From Paeniglutamicibacter psychrophenolicus (GTDB taxonomy: Bacteria > Actinomycetota > Actinomycetes > Actinomycetales > Micrococcaceae): 64,000 nucleotides of DNA. The stretch lies in assembly GCF_017876575.1 (NCBI RefSeq), contig NZ_JAGIOE010000001.1, forward strand, positions 1-64,000. The letters are read 5' to 3'. The position numbers were made by a program, and so were the translations under genes. Shown one piece after another: positions 36,685 through 45,410 of this stretch (position 1 is the stretch's first letter; every line of letters begins with the position of its first letter). The notes beneath the pieces are model-generated. The model did not search any database. It was not told the origin of the DNA and saw only the letters and a program-made list of their open reading frames with translations.

Positions 36685-37209
36685 ATGACATTACCGCGGC
36701 CGGCGCCAAGCGCCGAGGAACGTTTCGCCGCCGTGCATGCGGCCTGTCACGACACCGTGTACAGGTACCTGGCCCGGCGGATCATTCCGGCGCACCTGGC
36801 CGAGGATCTGACCGGCGAGGTATTCGTGATCGTCTGGGAGAAGGTGCTCGACGGCGCGGCGTTGCCGGTGCCCTACGTGGTGGCCATTGCGCGGAACCTG
36901 CTGCGCAACGCCTACCGGTCCTCGGCGAGGTCCACGAAGCTGCGCACGGCCCTGTCGCTGGCACACCAACGCCCCGCTGTGCCGAACCCGCAGGTGGCCC
37001 TGGGCCTTGCCGCACTGAAGGAAACCGAGCGCGAGCTGCTGCTGCTCACCTACTGGGATTCATTCACCTCGGAGGAGATCGCCGTCATCCTCGGCGCGAG
37101 CCCCGGGGCCATCCGGGTGCGCCTGCACAGGGCACGCAAGTCCTTTGCGGCGGCCCTTGAATCGGAATCCACCCTGCTCCCTCCCCTGGGAAAGGCGGCA
37201 CGGCCATGA
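36685..37209 (+). CDS. ECF-type RNA polymerase sigma factor
   Basis: A 174-residue group 4 sigma factor. Region 2 is about residues 10-75 (TVYRYLARRI ... AEDLTGEVFVIVWEKV) and region 4 about 110-160 (ETERELLLLTYWDSFTSEEIAVILGASPGAIRVRLHRARKSF), with a helix-turn-helix. Several start codons cluster at 36673-36685; GGAGGG just upstream favours 36685 or 36682. It overlaps the next gene by 4 nt (ATGA), the usual arrangement with a regulatory partner. Confidence 0.92.
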   Translation: MTLPRPAPSAEERFAAVHAACHDTVYRYLARRIIPAHLAEDLTGEVFVIVWEKVLDGAALPVPYVVAIARNLLRNAYRSSARSTKLRTALSLAHQRPAVPNPQVALGLAALKETERELLLLTYWDSFTSEEIAVILGASPGAIRVRLHRARKSFAAALESESTLLPPLGKAARP

Positions 37210-38438
37210 ACACCCTTCCAACCCCACCGGCCAACGACGAGCTCGATCCGTCCCTGGCGGCGCTGCTGCGTGGTTCCGACCCCTGCGGCGCGGAGCATGA
37301 GGGTGCCCTGGCCCGCAGCCGCGCCCACACGGCCGCCATCCCGGACGGCGACTATGTGCCGGTGTTTTCCCAACGTCCTTCCCCGGTGGCACCGGGGCCT
37401 GCGAGAGGTGGCGCATTGGCAGAGGAAACCGGCAGGCACCCCCGGTCGAGGACCCAGCGGCGGGCGGTGGCCATCCTCGCGGTTGCCGCGGCCGGTGCGA
37501 TTGTAGCCGGGGTCGGGGTGTTCGGCCCGTGGGGTGGTGCCCCGCAGCCTGCTGCTCCCCCGGCCGTGGCACCCACTCCCACACCCACTCCGTCGGAAAG
37601 CTACTTCAACCCGGACGACAACGCGAGGCTGAACGCCTTCTCGGAAGCCGGCGGCGTGCGCATCACCGGATGGTTGCGACCGGCGTTGCCCTCGGACGCG
37701 CCCGTGGCACGCGGCACCGGCTGGCTGCTGATGCCCTTCGCCGTCTCGGGCCAAGGCGAGGCGTTGTTCCAGGCGACCGATCCCTGGCTGCCGATCGCGC
37801 TGGATGCCTCCGACGCCGCCGCGCTGGGCGATCAGGCAGGGGACGGGATGCTGGTGGTCGTGGCCAGCACCGATGCGAAGCCGGGCCTCATCACCCCGGT
37901 GCCGGGACCCTACGGCGTCATGGTCTCGGATCCTGCGCGGCTCGCTGCCGACTCCGTGGGCGAGGCCAGGAGCCTGAAGACGCTTGGCGGGACCTACCTG
38001 CAGCGTCCCGACGTCGAATACAACGGCACGGTGCTTGCCCAGTTCGCGACCTTCAAGATGGCCTACGCCTACACCGGCAAACCGTCGGGCACCACCGAGC
38101 GATTCAAGGCCAAGGCCTTCCATTCCCACACCGATGCCCAGGCCCGTTCCTGCATCGCGGCCTCCACGCGCCAGGGAGTCAAGATCCTGTCGTTCCCCGA
38201 GGGGTCCACCGCGTCGGCGTCGATTGCAGAGTTCGCCGGACAGGAGAGCCCCGTGGCCGGGTACCCGTTGCGGATCATGCCGCGCGACGGGTGGCTCGGC
38301 GAGGGAGACGATTCGACGTTCATCCTGGACACCGGGGACACGCCCACGTCCGATTTCACGGGTTTCCCCACCGCAAGGAACGCAACCTGCGGGGAATACT
38401 CCGGGGAGGTCGTCTTGTTCCGGGCGGTTGCCAAGTAG
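37206..38438 (+). CDS. membrane-anchored protein coupled to the ECF sigma factor (possible anti-sigma)
   Basis: A 410-residue protein with a cytoplasmic N-terminus of about 85 residues, one transmembrane helix (residues 87-107, AVAILAVAAAGAIVAGVGVF) and a large extracytoplasmic part. The first residues after the helix are a Pro/Thr/Ala linker. The outer domain has four to five cysteines and no recognised fold. Translational coupling to the sigma gene and the topology suggest a sigma regulator, but no zinc anti-sigma motif (HxxxCxxC) is seen. Its role as an anti-sigma factor is an inference. Confidence 0.78.
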   Translation: MNTLPTPPANDELDPSLAALLRGSDPCGAEHEGALARSRAHTAAIPDGDYVPVFSQRPSPVAPGPARGGALAEETGRHPRSRTQRRAVAILAVAAAGAIVAGVGVFGPWGGAPQPAAPPAVAPTPTPTPSESYFNPDDNARLNAFSEAGGVRITGWLRPALPSDAPVARGTGWLLMPFAVSGQGEALFQATDPWLPIALDASDAAALGDQAGDGMLVVVASTDAKPGLITPVPGPYGVMVSDPARLAADSVGEARSLKTLGGTYLQRPDVEYNGTVLAQFATFKMAYAYTGKPSGTTERFKAKAFHSHTDAQARSCIAASTRQGVKILSFPEGSTASASIAEFAGQESPVAGYPLRIMPRDGWLGEGDDSTFILDTGDTPTSDFTGFPTARNATCGEYSGEVVLFRAVAK

Positions 38439-38455
38439 CCCCCGGGTTTGTCTTG

Positions 38456-38908
38456 CTAGTGCCGGGCCAGCTCGGCCTCGGCGGCGGCGATCCCGTCGGC
38501 GACCAGGTCGGCGCGCATCGCTACATTCTCCAACCCCGCGGATTCGTAGCCCCAGCGCTCGCCGTCCAGGCGTGACATGGCGGCGACCTGCGCGGTGGTG
38601 GCCAGGTCGTTGGCGGCCTTGGACAGCAGCCGGTGCACCTCGTGGAGCTCGTTGGGGATGTTCTGTCCGTCGCTGGGGCATTGGGCCTGGGCGGCCACGC
38701 ACACCGTGCGCACCCGGGACTGGAGGTCGGCGAGGTGGTTGGCGATCATGATCAGCGCATTGTGCAGGTCGTTGTCCTCGATGCCCTCGAGGATCTGGTG
38801 CACCCGGTCAAGCGAGCGCCCGAACCTGTCGTAGGCCCGGCGCCAGACCCCGTCGCCGAGTTCCTTGTTGTCGCGGCGTGCGCTGCGCGCTGCGGAGAAC
38901 AACCCCAT
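38456..38908 (-). CDS. conserved hypothetical protein
   Basis: A 150-residue, probably all-helical cytoplasmic protein: basic N-terminus (MGLFSAARSARRDNKE), then FGRSLDRVHQILEGIEDNDLHNALIMIANHLADLQSRVRTVC and helices rich in Ala and Leu to the C-terminus. No domain recognised. It lies 55 bp downstream of the bpa gene on the same strand and could be co-transcribed. Confidence 0.75.
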   Translation of the reverse strand: MGLFSAARSARRDNKELGDGVWRRAYDRFGRSLDRVHQILEGIEDNDLHNALIMIANHLADLQSRVRTVCVAAQAQCPSDGQNIPNELHEVHRLLSKAANDLATTAQVAAMSRLDGERWGYESAGLENVAMRADLVADGIAAAEAELARH

Positions 38909-38963
38909 CTAAATGTGTGCCTTCGTTAGTGCCGCGGGAGTTGTTCCCTCGTGCAAATCCAGT

Positions 38964-39671
38964 CTAGAGGTACTGCCCAAACCCGCTGTCGCCCTCGGTG
39001 CCCTGGCCCTGGGTGGGCGCCTGCGGGCCAGGTCCGGGGCCCGGGCCTGGTGCGCCCATGCGTTCGGGCTCGCCCTGCTCGTTGATGATGATGCCCGGGG
39101 CCACCTGGGTGCCCGGGGGAAGCTGGCGCATGGCCATGCGCTGGGCTAGTTGCTGGTTGGCCAGTTGCTGTGCGGCCATCGCGGCCTGCAGCCCGTGGAA
39201 GACGCCCTCGAGCCAGCCCACCAGCTGGGCCTGGGCCACGCGCAGCTCCGCGGCCGAGGGGGTCTCCCCGTCGGCGAAGGGCAGCCGGATGCGGTGCAGT
39301 TCCTGTGCGAGTTCCGGGGACAGCCCGCTCTCCAGCTCGTGGACGGAGCGTTCGTGGATGTCGGCCATGCGGGCGCGGGCCTCGGCGTCCAGCGGCGCCG
39401 AGCGCACCTCGTCGAGCAGCTGCTTGATCATGCCGCCGATGCGCATGAGCTTGGCCGGTTCCCCGATGCTCATCACCTGCACCGCGTCCTTGCCCGGCGC
39501 GTGCGGGGCCTCCGGGCCGGGTTCGCCGGGCTGGGCCGCGGGGCCCGCCGGCTGGGCGCCGGGGCGCGTTCCGGCCGCGGCCGCTGCCAGGTTCGCCCAC
39601 GTCGCGTCGTCGGGCTCGGAAGCGTTGGATGCGGCGTGGGGATCGGGGATCTGTTCACTGTGCTCGCTCAT
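38964..39671 (-). CDS. bpa: bacterial proteasome activator (Bpa/PafE family)
   Basis: A 235-residue protein matching the Bpa/PafE family, which opens the actinobacterial 20S proteasome independently of ATP and pupylation. The conserved core (about residues 65-180) reads AKLMRIGGMIKQLLDEVRSAPLD ... IHERSVHELESGLSPELAQEL ... LVGWLEGVFHGLQ, a four-helix bundle that assembles as a dodecamer ring in mycobacteria. The C-terminus is GQYL, the HbYX-type motif that docks into the proteasome. The N-terminal 60 residues and the Gly/Pro-rich tail are disordered-looking. The proteasome genes are not in the window. Confidence 0.93.
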   Translation of the reverse strand: MSEHSEQIPDPHAASNASEPDDATWANLAAAAAGTRPGAQPAGPAAQPGEPGPEAPHAPGKDAVQVMSIGEPAKLMRIGGMIKQLLDEVRSAPLDAEARARMADIHERSVHELESGLSPELAQELHRIRLPFADGETPSAAELRVAQAQLVGWLEGVFHGLQAAMAAQQLANQQLAQRMAMRQLPPGTQVAPGIIINEQGEPERMGAPGPGPGPGPQAPTQGQGTEGDSGFGQYL

Positions 39672-39808
39672 GGCTCCATCTTGCCACGTGATCCCTGCGC
39701 CCGGCTGGAAGATTTCGCCGGCGGTTCCGGGCTCGTCACATGCCAAGGGCCAGCGGACATGTTGTCCGCCGGCCCCCGGCCTTCATCAGGCCATGATCCC
39801 AAAGCGGA

Positions 39809-40057
39809 TCAGCAGCACCGTCCTTGCGGGTTTTTCTCCTGCCAGTCGGTGTAGTCGCGCCAGAATTCGCGCTCGCCCATGGGTTCTACGCCCGGATGCG
39901 TGCGGGCCTGGTGTTCCAGGTAGACGCGGTACTTGTCCGCGCCCAGCACCCCCTCCAGGTAGCGGCCGAGGCCGCGGGCGGCGTTGCCGACGGCGCACAG
40001 GCCGCGCGCCAGCGCGGAGGTGCCGGTGCCCTGCGGGGTTCCGCCTGCGGGGTCCAT
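39809..40057 (-). CDS. YbdD/YjiX family small protein (DUF466)
   Basis: An 82-residue YbdD/YjiX-type protein with the signature YLEHQARTHPGVEPMGEREFWRDYTDWQEKNPQGRCC at its C-terminus. Family members are encoded directly after cstA-type genes and are thought to help these pyruvate/peptide transporters. The ATG at 40057 follows the cstA stop by 2 nt, indicating co-translation. Confidence 0.92.
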   Translation of the reverse strand: MDPAGGTPQGTGTSALARGLCAVGNAARGLGRYLEGVLGADKYRVYLEHQARTHPGVEPMGEREFWRDYTDWQEKNPQGRCC

Positions 40058-40059
40058 GC

Positions 40060-42306
40060 TCAGTGTCCCCCGCGTGCGATCCGGTGCTCTGGGGCAACCT
40101 GCTTCCAGGCCTTCTCGAGTTCCTTCTCCGCCGGGGAGGAAACCAGTCCGCTCGGCGCATAGATGCGCGAGGGGATTTCCGGGTCTTCGGTGTTCTTGCC
40201 GCCGCCGTTGGGGTAGGCCCGGATGGTGGCGATGATGGCCGCAATGATCACGATCACCGAGAGCACCAGGAAGATCACCGAGAGCCAGCCCTGCACGCCG
40301 GTGTTGCGCACCACGGCCTCCATGGCCTCGACGTTCTTGGCCGATCCGAAGCTGGTTTCCCCGCGTTCCAGGGCGCCCTTGAATGCGTTGTGCTGGGCGA
40401 AGTAGCCCACGGCCGGAACGGTGGAGAAGATCTTCAGGAACGAGGCGTATACGGTGACCACCGTGGCGAACGCCAGCGGCAGCACCACGATCCACAGGTA
40501 CCTGAAGTTCCCGCGCTTGGCCACGATGGCCATGACCACGGCCAGCGCGATGGCGGCCAGCAGCTGGTTGGCGATGCCGAAGAGCGGGAAGAAGGTGTTG
40601 ATTCCGCCCAGCGGGTCGGTGACGCCCAGGATCAGGATGTAGCCCCAGGCCGCAACCATGATGGCGGTGCACGCCCAGGCCCCGGGACGCCAGGAGGTGT
40701 CCTTGAACCTGGGGATGAAGTTGCCGATGGTGTCCTGCAGCATGAAGCGGGCCACGCGGGTTCCGGCGTCCACCGCGGTGAGGATGAACAGCGCCTCGAA
40801 CATGATGGCGAAGTGGTACCAGAAGCCCATGAGGTTCACGCCGCCGAACCACTGGTGCATGATGTGGGCGATGCCCACGGCCAGGGTCGGGGCGCCGCCG
40901 GTGCGCGAGACCACCGATTCCTCGCCCACGCCCGCGGCCAGGTCGGTGAGCATGCTCGGGGTCAGGTTCACGCCGGTCAGGCCGAGCGAGTTCACGAATG
41001 CCACAGCACCTTCCACGGTGCCGCCGGTGGCGGCCGCGGATGAGTTCATGGCGAAGTAGATGCCGCGGTCGATGGAGATCGCCGCAACCAGCGCCATGAT
41101 GGCCACGAAGGATTCCATGAGCATGCCGCCGTAGCCCAGGAAGCGGGTCTGGCGTTCTTTTTCCACCATCTTCGGGGTGGTGCCCGAGGCGATCAGTGCG
41201 TGGAACCCGGACAGGGCGCCACAGGCGATGGTGACAAACAGGAACGGGAAGAGATGTCCGGCGACCACGGGGCCCTTGTCGGTGCCCGCGAACTCGGAGA
41301 TCGCCGGGACGCTGATTTCCGGGCGCACCACGAGGATCGCGATGGCCAGCAGGCCGATGACACCGATCTTCATGAAGGTGGAGAGGTAGTCGCGCGGGGC
41401 CAGCAGCAGCCACACCGGAAGCACCGCGGCGATGAAGCCGTAGATGATGATGAACCAGGCCAGGGTGGTGCGGTCCATGTGGAAGAGCTCGGCACCCCAT
41501 GCGGATTCGGCGACCCAGCGGCCGGAGATGATGGCGAACATCAGCAGCGCAAAGCCGATCACGGAGATCTCCAGGACCTTGCCCGGGCGGATGAAGCGCA
41601 GGTAGACGCCCATGAACAGGGCGATCGGGATGGTCAGGCCGACCGAGTACACGCCCCAGGCGGATTCGCCCAGCGCGTTGACCACGACCAGGGCCAGGAT
41701 GGCAACGATGATGACCATGATGGCCAGGGTCGCGATCAGTGCGGCGGTGCCGCCGATGACGCCGAGTTCCTCACGGGCCATCTGCCCCAGCGAGCGCCCT
41801 CCCCGGCGCATCGAGAAGAACATGACCAGGTAGTCCTGGACCGCACCGGCCAGCACCACACCGATGATGATCCAGATGGTGCCCGGAAGGTAGCCCATCT
41901 GCGCGGCAAGGATCGGGCCGACCAGCGGCCCGGCACCGGCGATCGCGGCAAAGTGGTGCCCAAAGAGCACGCGCCGGTCGGTCGGCATGAAGTCGCGGCC
42001 GTTGTTGTTGTACTCGGCCGGGGTCGCCCTGAAGTCGTTGGGCTTGGCGATCTTGCGTTCGATGAACTTCGAGTAGAAGCGGTAGGCCACCAGGTAGGTG
42101 CACACCGCGGCGAAGACGAACCAGATCGCGTTGATGGTTTCCCCACGGGAGAACGCCAGGATGGCCCAGGCGACGCCGCCGAGCAGCGAGATGGCCACCC
42201 ACAGCGCGATCTTCGCCGGCGTCCATTTCCTTTCCTCTGCCTCCGCTACCTGCGGGTCGATTCCTGCCGGGGGAAGCCCCGGGGCCGTTGGTTGGGTCTT
42301 GCTCAT
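40060..42306 (-). CDS. cstA: carbon starvation protein A (CstA-type transporter)
   Basis: A 748-residue transporter with about 16-18 membrane helices. The CstA domain is recognised from NDFRATPAEYNNNGRDFMPTDRRVLFGHHFAAIAGAGPLVGPILAAQMGYLPG near the N-terminus, through QDYLVMFFSMRRGGRSLGQMA, to FFPLFGIANQLLAAIALAV in the C-terminal domain. E. coli relatives CstA and BtsT take up peptides or pyruvate under nutrient limitation; the substrate here is not shown. The pair with the YbdD gene is the conserved arrangement. The C-terminal tail is cytoplasmic and basic. Confidence 0.95.
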   Translation of the reverse strand: MSKTQPTAPGLPPAGIDPQVAEAEERKWTPAKIALWVAISLLGGVAWAILAFSRGETINAIWFVFAAVCTYLVAYRFYSKFIERKIAKPNDFRATPAEYNNNGRDFMPTDRRVLFGHHFAAIAGAGPLVGPILAAQMGYLPGTIWIIIGVVLAGAVQDYLVMFFSMRRGGRSLGQMAREELGVIGGTAALIATLAIMVIIVAILALVVVNALGESAWGVYSVGLTIPIALFMGVYLRFIRPGKVLEISVIGFALLMFAIISGRWVAESAWGAELFHMDRTTLAWFIIIYGFIAAVLPVWLLLAPRDYLSTFMKIGVIGLLAIAILVVRPEISVPAISEFAGTDKGPVVAGHLFPFLFVTIACGALSGFHALIASGTTPKMVEKERQTRFLGYGGMLMESFVAIMALVAAISIDRGIYFAMNSSAAATGGTVEGAVAFVNSLGLTGVNLTPSMLTDLAAGVGEESVVSRTGGAPTLAVGIAHIMHQWFGGVNLMGFWYHFAIMFEALFILTAVDAGTRVARFMLQDTIGNFIPRFKDTSWRPGAWACTAIMVAAWGYILILGVTDPLGGINTFFPLFGIANQLLAAIALAVVMAIVAKRGNFRYLWIVVLPLAFATVVTVYASFLKIFSTVPAVGYFAQHNAFKGALERGETSFGSAKNVEAMEAVVRNTGVQGWLSVIFLVLSVIVIIAAIIATIRAYPNGGGKNTEDPEIPSRIYAPSGLVSSPAEKELEKAWKQVAPEHRIARGGH

Positions 42307-42425
42307 GTTTTCCTCTCACGCAACTGACGGATAAGGGATGCGAGTGGTCGTTGGCCGGTGGCGCGGCCTTGTTGGACGCGCCACCCGCCTAGCTACCTAC
42401 ACCGTAGTCCGCGGGAAAAACAGTT

Positions 42426-43412
42426 TCAGAACTTTACGATGATTTTCCCGGTGTGTTGCCCCGAATCGAAGTATTCGTGTGCCAAAGCGGCTTCCGTGAA
42501 GGGGAAACGTCGATCGATGGACAACGTGAGCGTCCCGTTGGCCAGCATCGGCAGGGCGTGCTCTTTCACCGCTGCGACGATTTTCGCCTTTTGTTCCAGC
42601 GGCCGGGCGCGCAGCGTGGTGCCCGCGACCCGGGCGCGCTTGGCCATCAACACCCCGAGGTTGAGTTCTGCCTTGGCGCCTCCCTGCAGGCCGATGACCA
42701 CCAGGGTCCCGTCCTTGGCCAGCGCACGAACATTTGGTTCCAGGTACTTCGCGCCCACGACGTCAAGGATCACGTCGGCCCCGGCGCCGTCGGTGAGCTC
42801 CTTGGTGCGCGCGGCAAAGTCCTCTTCGCGGTAGTTGATGCCGGCGGCCGCACCGAGGGCCAGGCAGTGGGCGATCTTTTCCTCGCTTGAGGCGGTCACC
42901 AGGACCCTGGCCCCGGCTGCCGCAGCCAATTGGATGGCCATCGACCCGATGCCTCCGGCCCCGCCGTGCAGCAGCACGGTGTCTCCGCGGGCGAGCCCGG
43001 CCTCCAAGAAGAGGTTGGACACCACGGTGCAGGCGACTTCCATGAAGCCCGCTGCATCGACAAGGTCCACGGTCTCGGGAACCGAAAGCACCTGCCCCGC
43101 GGCAACCGCCACGTATCGGGCGTAGCCGCCGCCGGCCAGCAGGGCGCAGACCCGCTGGCCCACCGCCAGTCCCACCGTGCCCTCCCCCAGTGCCTCGACG
43201 GTGCCCGAAACCTCGAGCCCGGGAATATCGCTGGCCCCGGGCGGAGGCGGGTAGACGCCCCGGCGCTGCTGCACGTCGGCACGGTTCAGTCCGAAGGCCG
43301 CCACCTTGATCAGCACTTCCCCGGGCCCGGGGACCGGCATGGGCCGATCGACTTCGGTGAGCACCTCCGGGCCGCCGGCACCGCGGTATTCAATGGCACG
43401 CATCATCGTCAT
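42426..43412 (-). CDS. NAD(P)H:quinone oxidoreductase, zinc-independent MDR family
   Basis: A protein of about 328 residues from the medium-chain dehydrogenase/reductase family, quinone oxidoreductase branch. The catalytic N-terminal domain has FGLNRADVQQRRGVYPPPPGASDIPGLEVSG, the NADPH-binding fold has GGAGGIGSMAIQLA, and it ends GKIIVKF. The zinc-ligand cysteines of alcohol dehydrogenases are absent, as expected. Starts at 43412 or 43406 are both plausible; both have AAGG or GGAAG upstream. It is probably a single-gene unit next to tRNA-Ser. Confidence 0.92.
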   Translation of the reverse strand: MTMMRAIEYRGAGGPEVLTEVDRPMPVPGPGEVLIKVAAFGLNRADVQQRRGVYPPPPGASDIPGLEVSGTVEALGEGTVGLAVGQRVCALLAGGGYARYVAVAAGQVLSVPETVDLVDAAGFMEVACTVVSNLFLEAGLARGDTVLLHGGAGGIGSMAIQLAAAAGARVLVTASSEEKIAHCLALGAAAGINYREEDFAARTKELTDGAGADVILDVVGAKYLEPNVRALAKDGTLVVIGLQGGAKAELNLGVLMAKRARVAGTTLRARPLEQKAKIVAAVKEHALPMLANGTLTLSIDRRFPFTEAALAHEYFDSGQHTGKIIVKF

Positions 43413-43558
43413 CCTTGTCTTCCAGCTTTCTTCACTTGGCTTGGTTGGCAGGGCCAATTGGGGCCACTCTACCGCCCGGAAAAACCGACTCCCGATTGTG
43501 ACCGCAGGGGCGTGGCGGTCCCAGGGCACGTTCGGGCTGGCGTATACTTTCTTGGTCT

Positions 43559-43646
43559 GGATGGTTGTCCGAGCGGCCTAAGGAGCTGGTCTTGAAAACC
43601 AGTGTGCGGTAACCCCGTACCAAGAGTTCAAATCTCTTACCATCCG
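43559..43646 (+). tRNA. tRNA-Ser (anticodon UGA)
   Basis: An 88-nt class II tRNA. Acceptor arms are GGATGGT and ACCATCC with discriminator G. The anticodon stem CTGGT/ACCAG encloses CTTGAAA with anticodon TGA. A long variable arm (TGTGCGGTAACCCCGTACC) and the T arm AGAGTTCAAATCTCT are present. A TATACT -10-like hexamer lies at 43543-43548. Its 3' end (43622-43646) is part of the 26-bp repeat that bounds the integrated element to its right. Confidence 0.97.
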
Positions 43647-43647
43647 C
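43622..43647. repeat. attL, left attachment repeat
   Basis: First copy of the 26-bp repeat, forming the 3' part of tRNA-Ser from the T arm to one base beyond the discriminator. Confidence 0.93.
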
Positions 43648-43655
43648 TCACATAG

Positions 43656-43699
43656 AAAGCCCCTACTTCCTTTTATTTACGAGGAAGTAGGGGCTTTTC
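43656..43699. terminator. terminator after tRNA-Ser, supplied by the element
   Basis: Stem AAAGCCCCTACTTCC with its complement and a T-rich tail. It lies just inside the element and now terminates the tRNA transcript, and the integrase remnant from the other side. Confidence 0.85.
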
Positions 43700-43718
43700 T
43701 TGTTTAAGGCTAGAGGCC

Positions 43719-43739
43719 TTTTGGGCACGTTTTGGGCAC
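43719..43739. promoter_or_regulatory. candidate integrase arm-binding repeats (left)
   Basis: TTTTGGGCAC occurs twice at 43719-43728 and 43730-43739, exactly 11 bp apart. A near copy, ATTTGGGCAC, is at 48670-48679 near the right end. Paired short repeats flanking the core site are typical of integrase arm sites; this is an inference. Confidence 0.45.
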
Positions 43740-43742
43740 AAG

Positions 43743-43928
43743 TCATTTTGAGACAGCGGCATCCAGAGCTATGTCCGCGGCGTCCAAATCGTCATCAAAC
43801 AGCTCTGCATAGACGTCCAGCGTCATTGCCGCCGAGCTGTGACCGAGCATTCGTTGCACCGCTTTCACGTTGGCGCCGGCACTCACGGCAAAGCTTGCGG
43901 CCGAACGCCTAAGGTCATGAGGCGTCAC
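43743..43928 (-). pseudogene. tyrosine recombinase (integrase), C-terminal fragment
   Basis: Only the last about 70 residues of a phage-type tyrosine integrase remain. The second catalytic Arg is in VTPHDLRRSAAS, the His/Trp-equivalent in QRMLGHSSAAMTLDVY, and the nucleophile Tyr in DVYAELFDDDL. Upstream, the same frame stays related for about a dozen codons (VIIDRSAVQAAKVDR) and then meets a TAG near 43977. The N-terminal arm-binding and core-binding domains and the first catalytic Arg are missing within the window's element. It lies next to attL, the usual integrase position. Confidence 0.9.
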
Positions 43929-44101
43929 TCTGTCGACCTTGGCAGCTTGAACGGCCGAGCGATCAATTATGACCCCCTAGACTGCGTCGGGGCGTATAGG
44001 GGCTCAGTCATCTTTGTTGCCACTCGAAATTACTCAAATTCCCCGTGATTTCGGGTCACTATCCGTTACAAGCGTCATGCCATGTCGGTACAATTGATGC
44101 T

Positions 44102-44658
44102 ATGAACACTCGTATATGCCCCGTTTGTCAGGGGTCCATGGCTATGAGGCGTGCTGATGCCCGTTTTTGCTCGACTAAGTGCCGCGTTTCGGCACACCGT
44201 CATCCGTGTTCGATTCCAACTGAATTGGTGAATCTGGATAGGTGGGTGCGCCGGGATGAGAAGAAGCGCCCTTAACGCTTTCGGGAACTTTCGCATCATC
44301 GACAAATCCAGCCACCTGGGCAACCTACGCCGAGGCGAAATGCTCGACTGCCGCCGTTGGTCTCGGGTTCGTTTTGGCCGGCGACGGTATCGGCGTGATC
44401 GACCTGGATCACTGCATCTTGGATGGGAAGGTGTTGCCGTGGGCTGCTGAGATTCTCGCGGCGAACCCTAACACCTTTACTGAGGTTTCCCTGTCCGGCA
44501 GCGGGCTGCACGTCTGGGGCCTGCATGAGGCGGCGAAGGGCAAGCGCGTGCGCGATGGGCGAAACCTCGAAGTCTACTCGCGTGGCCGGTACGTGGCTTT
44601 GGGTGAGCGGTTGCCCGGGACCTCATTTGAGCTACGCCCGCTGGTCATCGACTTCTAG
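44102..44658 (+). pseudogene. frameshifted phage-type primase-polymerase-like protein
   Basis: Two frames together encode one protein. The first (from ATG 44102) reads MNTRICPVCQGSMAMRRAD with a CxxC...CSTKC zinc finger, then LVNLDRWVRRDEKKRP and a stop at 44273-44275. The second frame continues the sense without a break as PLTLSGTFASSTNPATW, then GLGFVLAGDGIGVIDLDHCI and SLSGSGLHVWG to the stop at 44656. One base seems to be missing in the run at about 44269-44273. The DLDH and SGSGLHVWG motifs resemble the prim-pol N-terminal domain of plasmid and phage replication proteins. The helicase half is absent, so the gene is also C-terminally short. Confidence 0.75.
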
Positions 44659-44764
44659 CCAGATCCGGTTCATTTGATCCGGCACCGTACCCATCGTCAT
44701 GTCCGCGTTGTGTCGGTGCGCCGAGATAGCATCGGCATATTTCCCTCCAACCAAAGGATTACTT

Positions 44765-45301
44765 ATGCGTTTCAATGACGTTATGCACATCTTGGCCAAC
44801 AGCACAGCCGAAGATTGGCACTACATTCCGTGCCACGGTGGCAACGGCCCGGCCTATGCAGTTGATTGGAAGGAATCAGAAGGCAACTTCACACCGAACC
44901 CACACCCGCGCCGAGCCACATATTCAGCCGACGTGAACCTGACCATCGCTTGGGGTCTGGAATTGCAGGAGGACGGAGAGTTCGCCTGGCTTGAAGAGGG
45001 CATTCCTTCGTTCATAAAGGGGAAGAAAACGACCGCCGACCTTGAGTGCATCGATGTTTTTTGGGCCGGCGCGCTCATCGCCCGCCGCCACTACTATGCA
45101 GTTGCCAGTGAACATGTTTGGATCCCGGCATTCCAGCATTCCGAAGGGGAACGAGTCATCCTGGAATCTCACGTTCGATTCCTTGAGACAGTGAGTCACA
45201 TCGAAGCCGGAGATCCGATGAACAAGCTCTACACAACGCGATCGGCCCTCGAAAGGATCGGGGTTCGCGTAGATAACGACATAGCACTCCCGCTTTACTA
45301 G
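44765..45301 (+). CDS. hypothetical protein, element cargo
   Basis: A 178-residue soluble protein without a signal peptide or membrane segment. It is aromatic- and His-rich (WHYIPCHGGNGPAYAVDW; VFWAGALIARRHYYAVASEHVWIPAF) and of lower-GC codon use than the chromosome. No family recognised. The ATG at 44765 follows AAAGGA at about 6 nt. It is convergent with the membrane-protein gene at 45411 across a terminator. Function unknown. Confidence 0.7.
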   Translation: MRFNDVMHILANSTAEDWHYIPCHGGNGPAYAVDWKESEGNFTPNPHPRRATYSADVNLTIAWGLELQEDGEFAWLEEGIPSFIKGKKTTADLECIDVFWAGALIARRHYYAVASEHVWIPAFQHSEGERVILESHVRFLETVSHIEAGDPMNKLYTTRSALERIGVRVDNDIALPLY

Positions 45302-45313
45302 GCCCTGCCGACG

Positions 45314-45363
45314 ACAACTGCCCTCAGTAGCTCATCCGAGCCGCTGAGGGCTTTCGCAGTTGT
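45314..45363. terminator. bidirectional terminator inside the element
   Basis: A two-part inverted repeat, ACAACTG/CAGTTGT outside and CCCTCAG/CTGAGGG inside, between convergent genes. Confidence 0.7.
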
Positions 45364-45410
45364 TCCAGAAGGCCGCAACCACCGTCAGCGGAGTGGAGGG
45401 ATGGGCTTAT

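Noticed and set aside
42307-42425. A riboswitch or attenuator upstream of cstA
   Set aside because: The leader is short and has no convincing structured element or known aptamer pattern.
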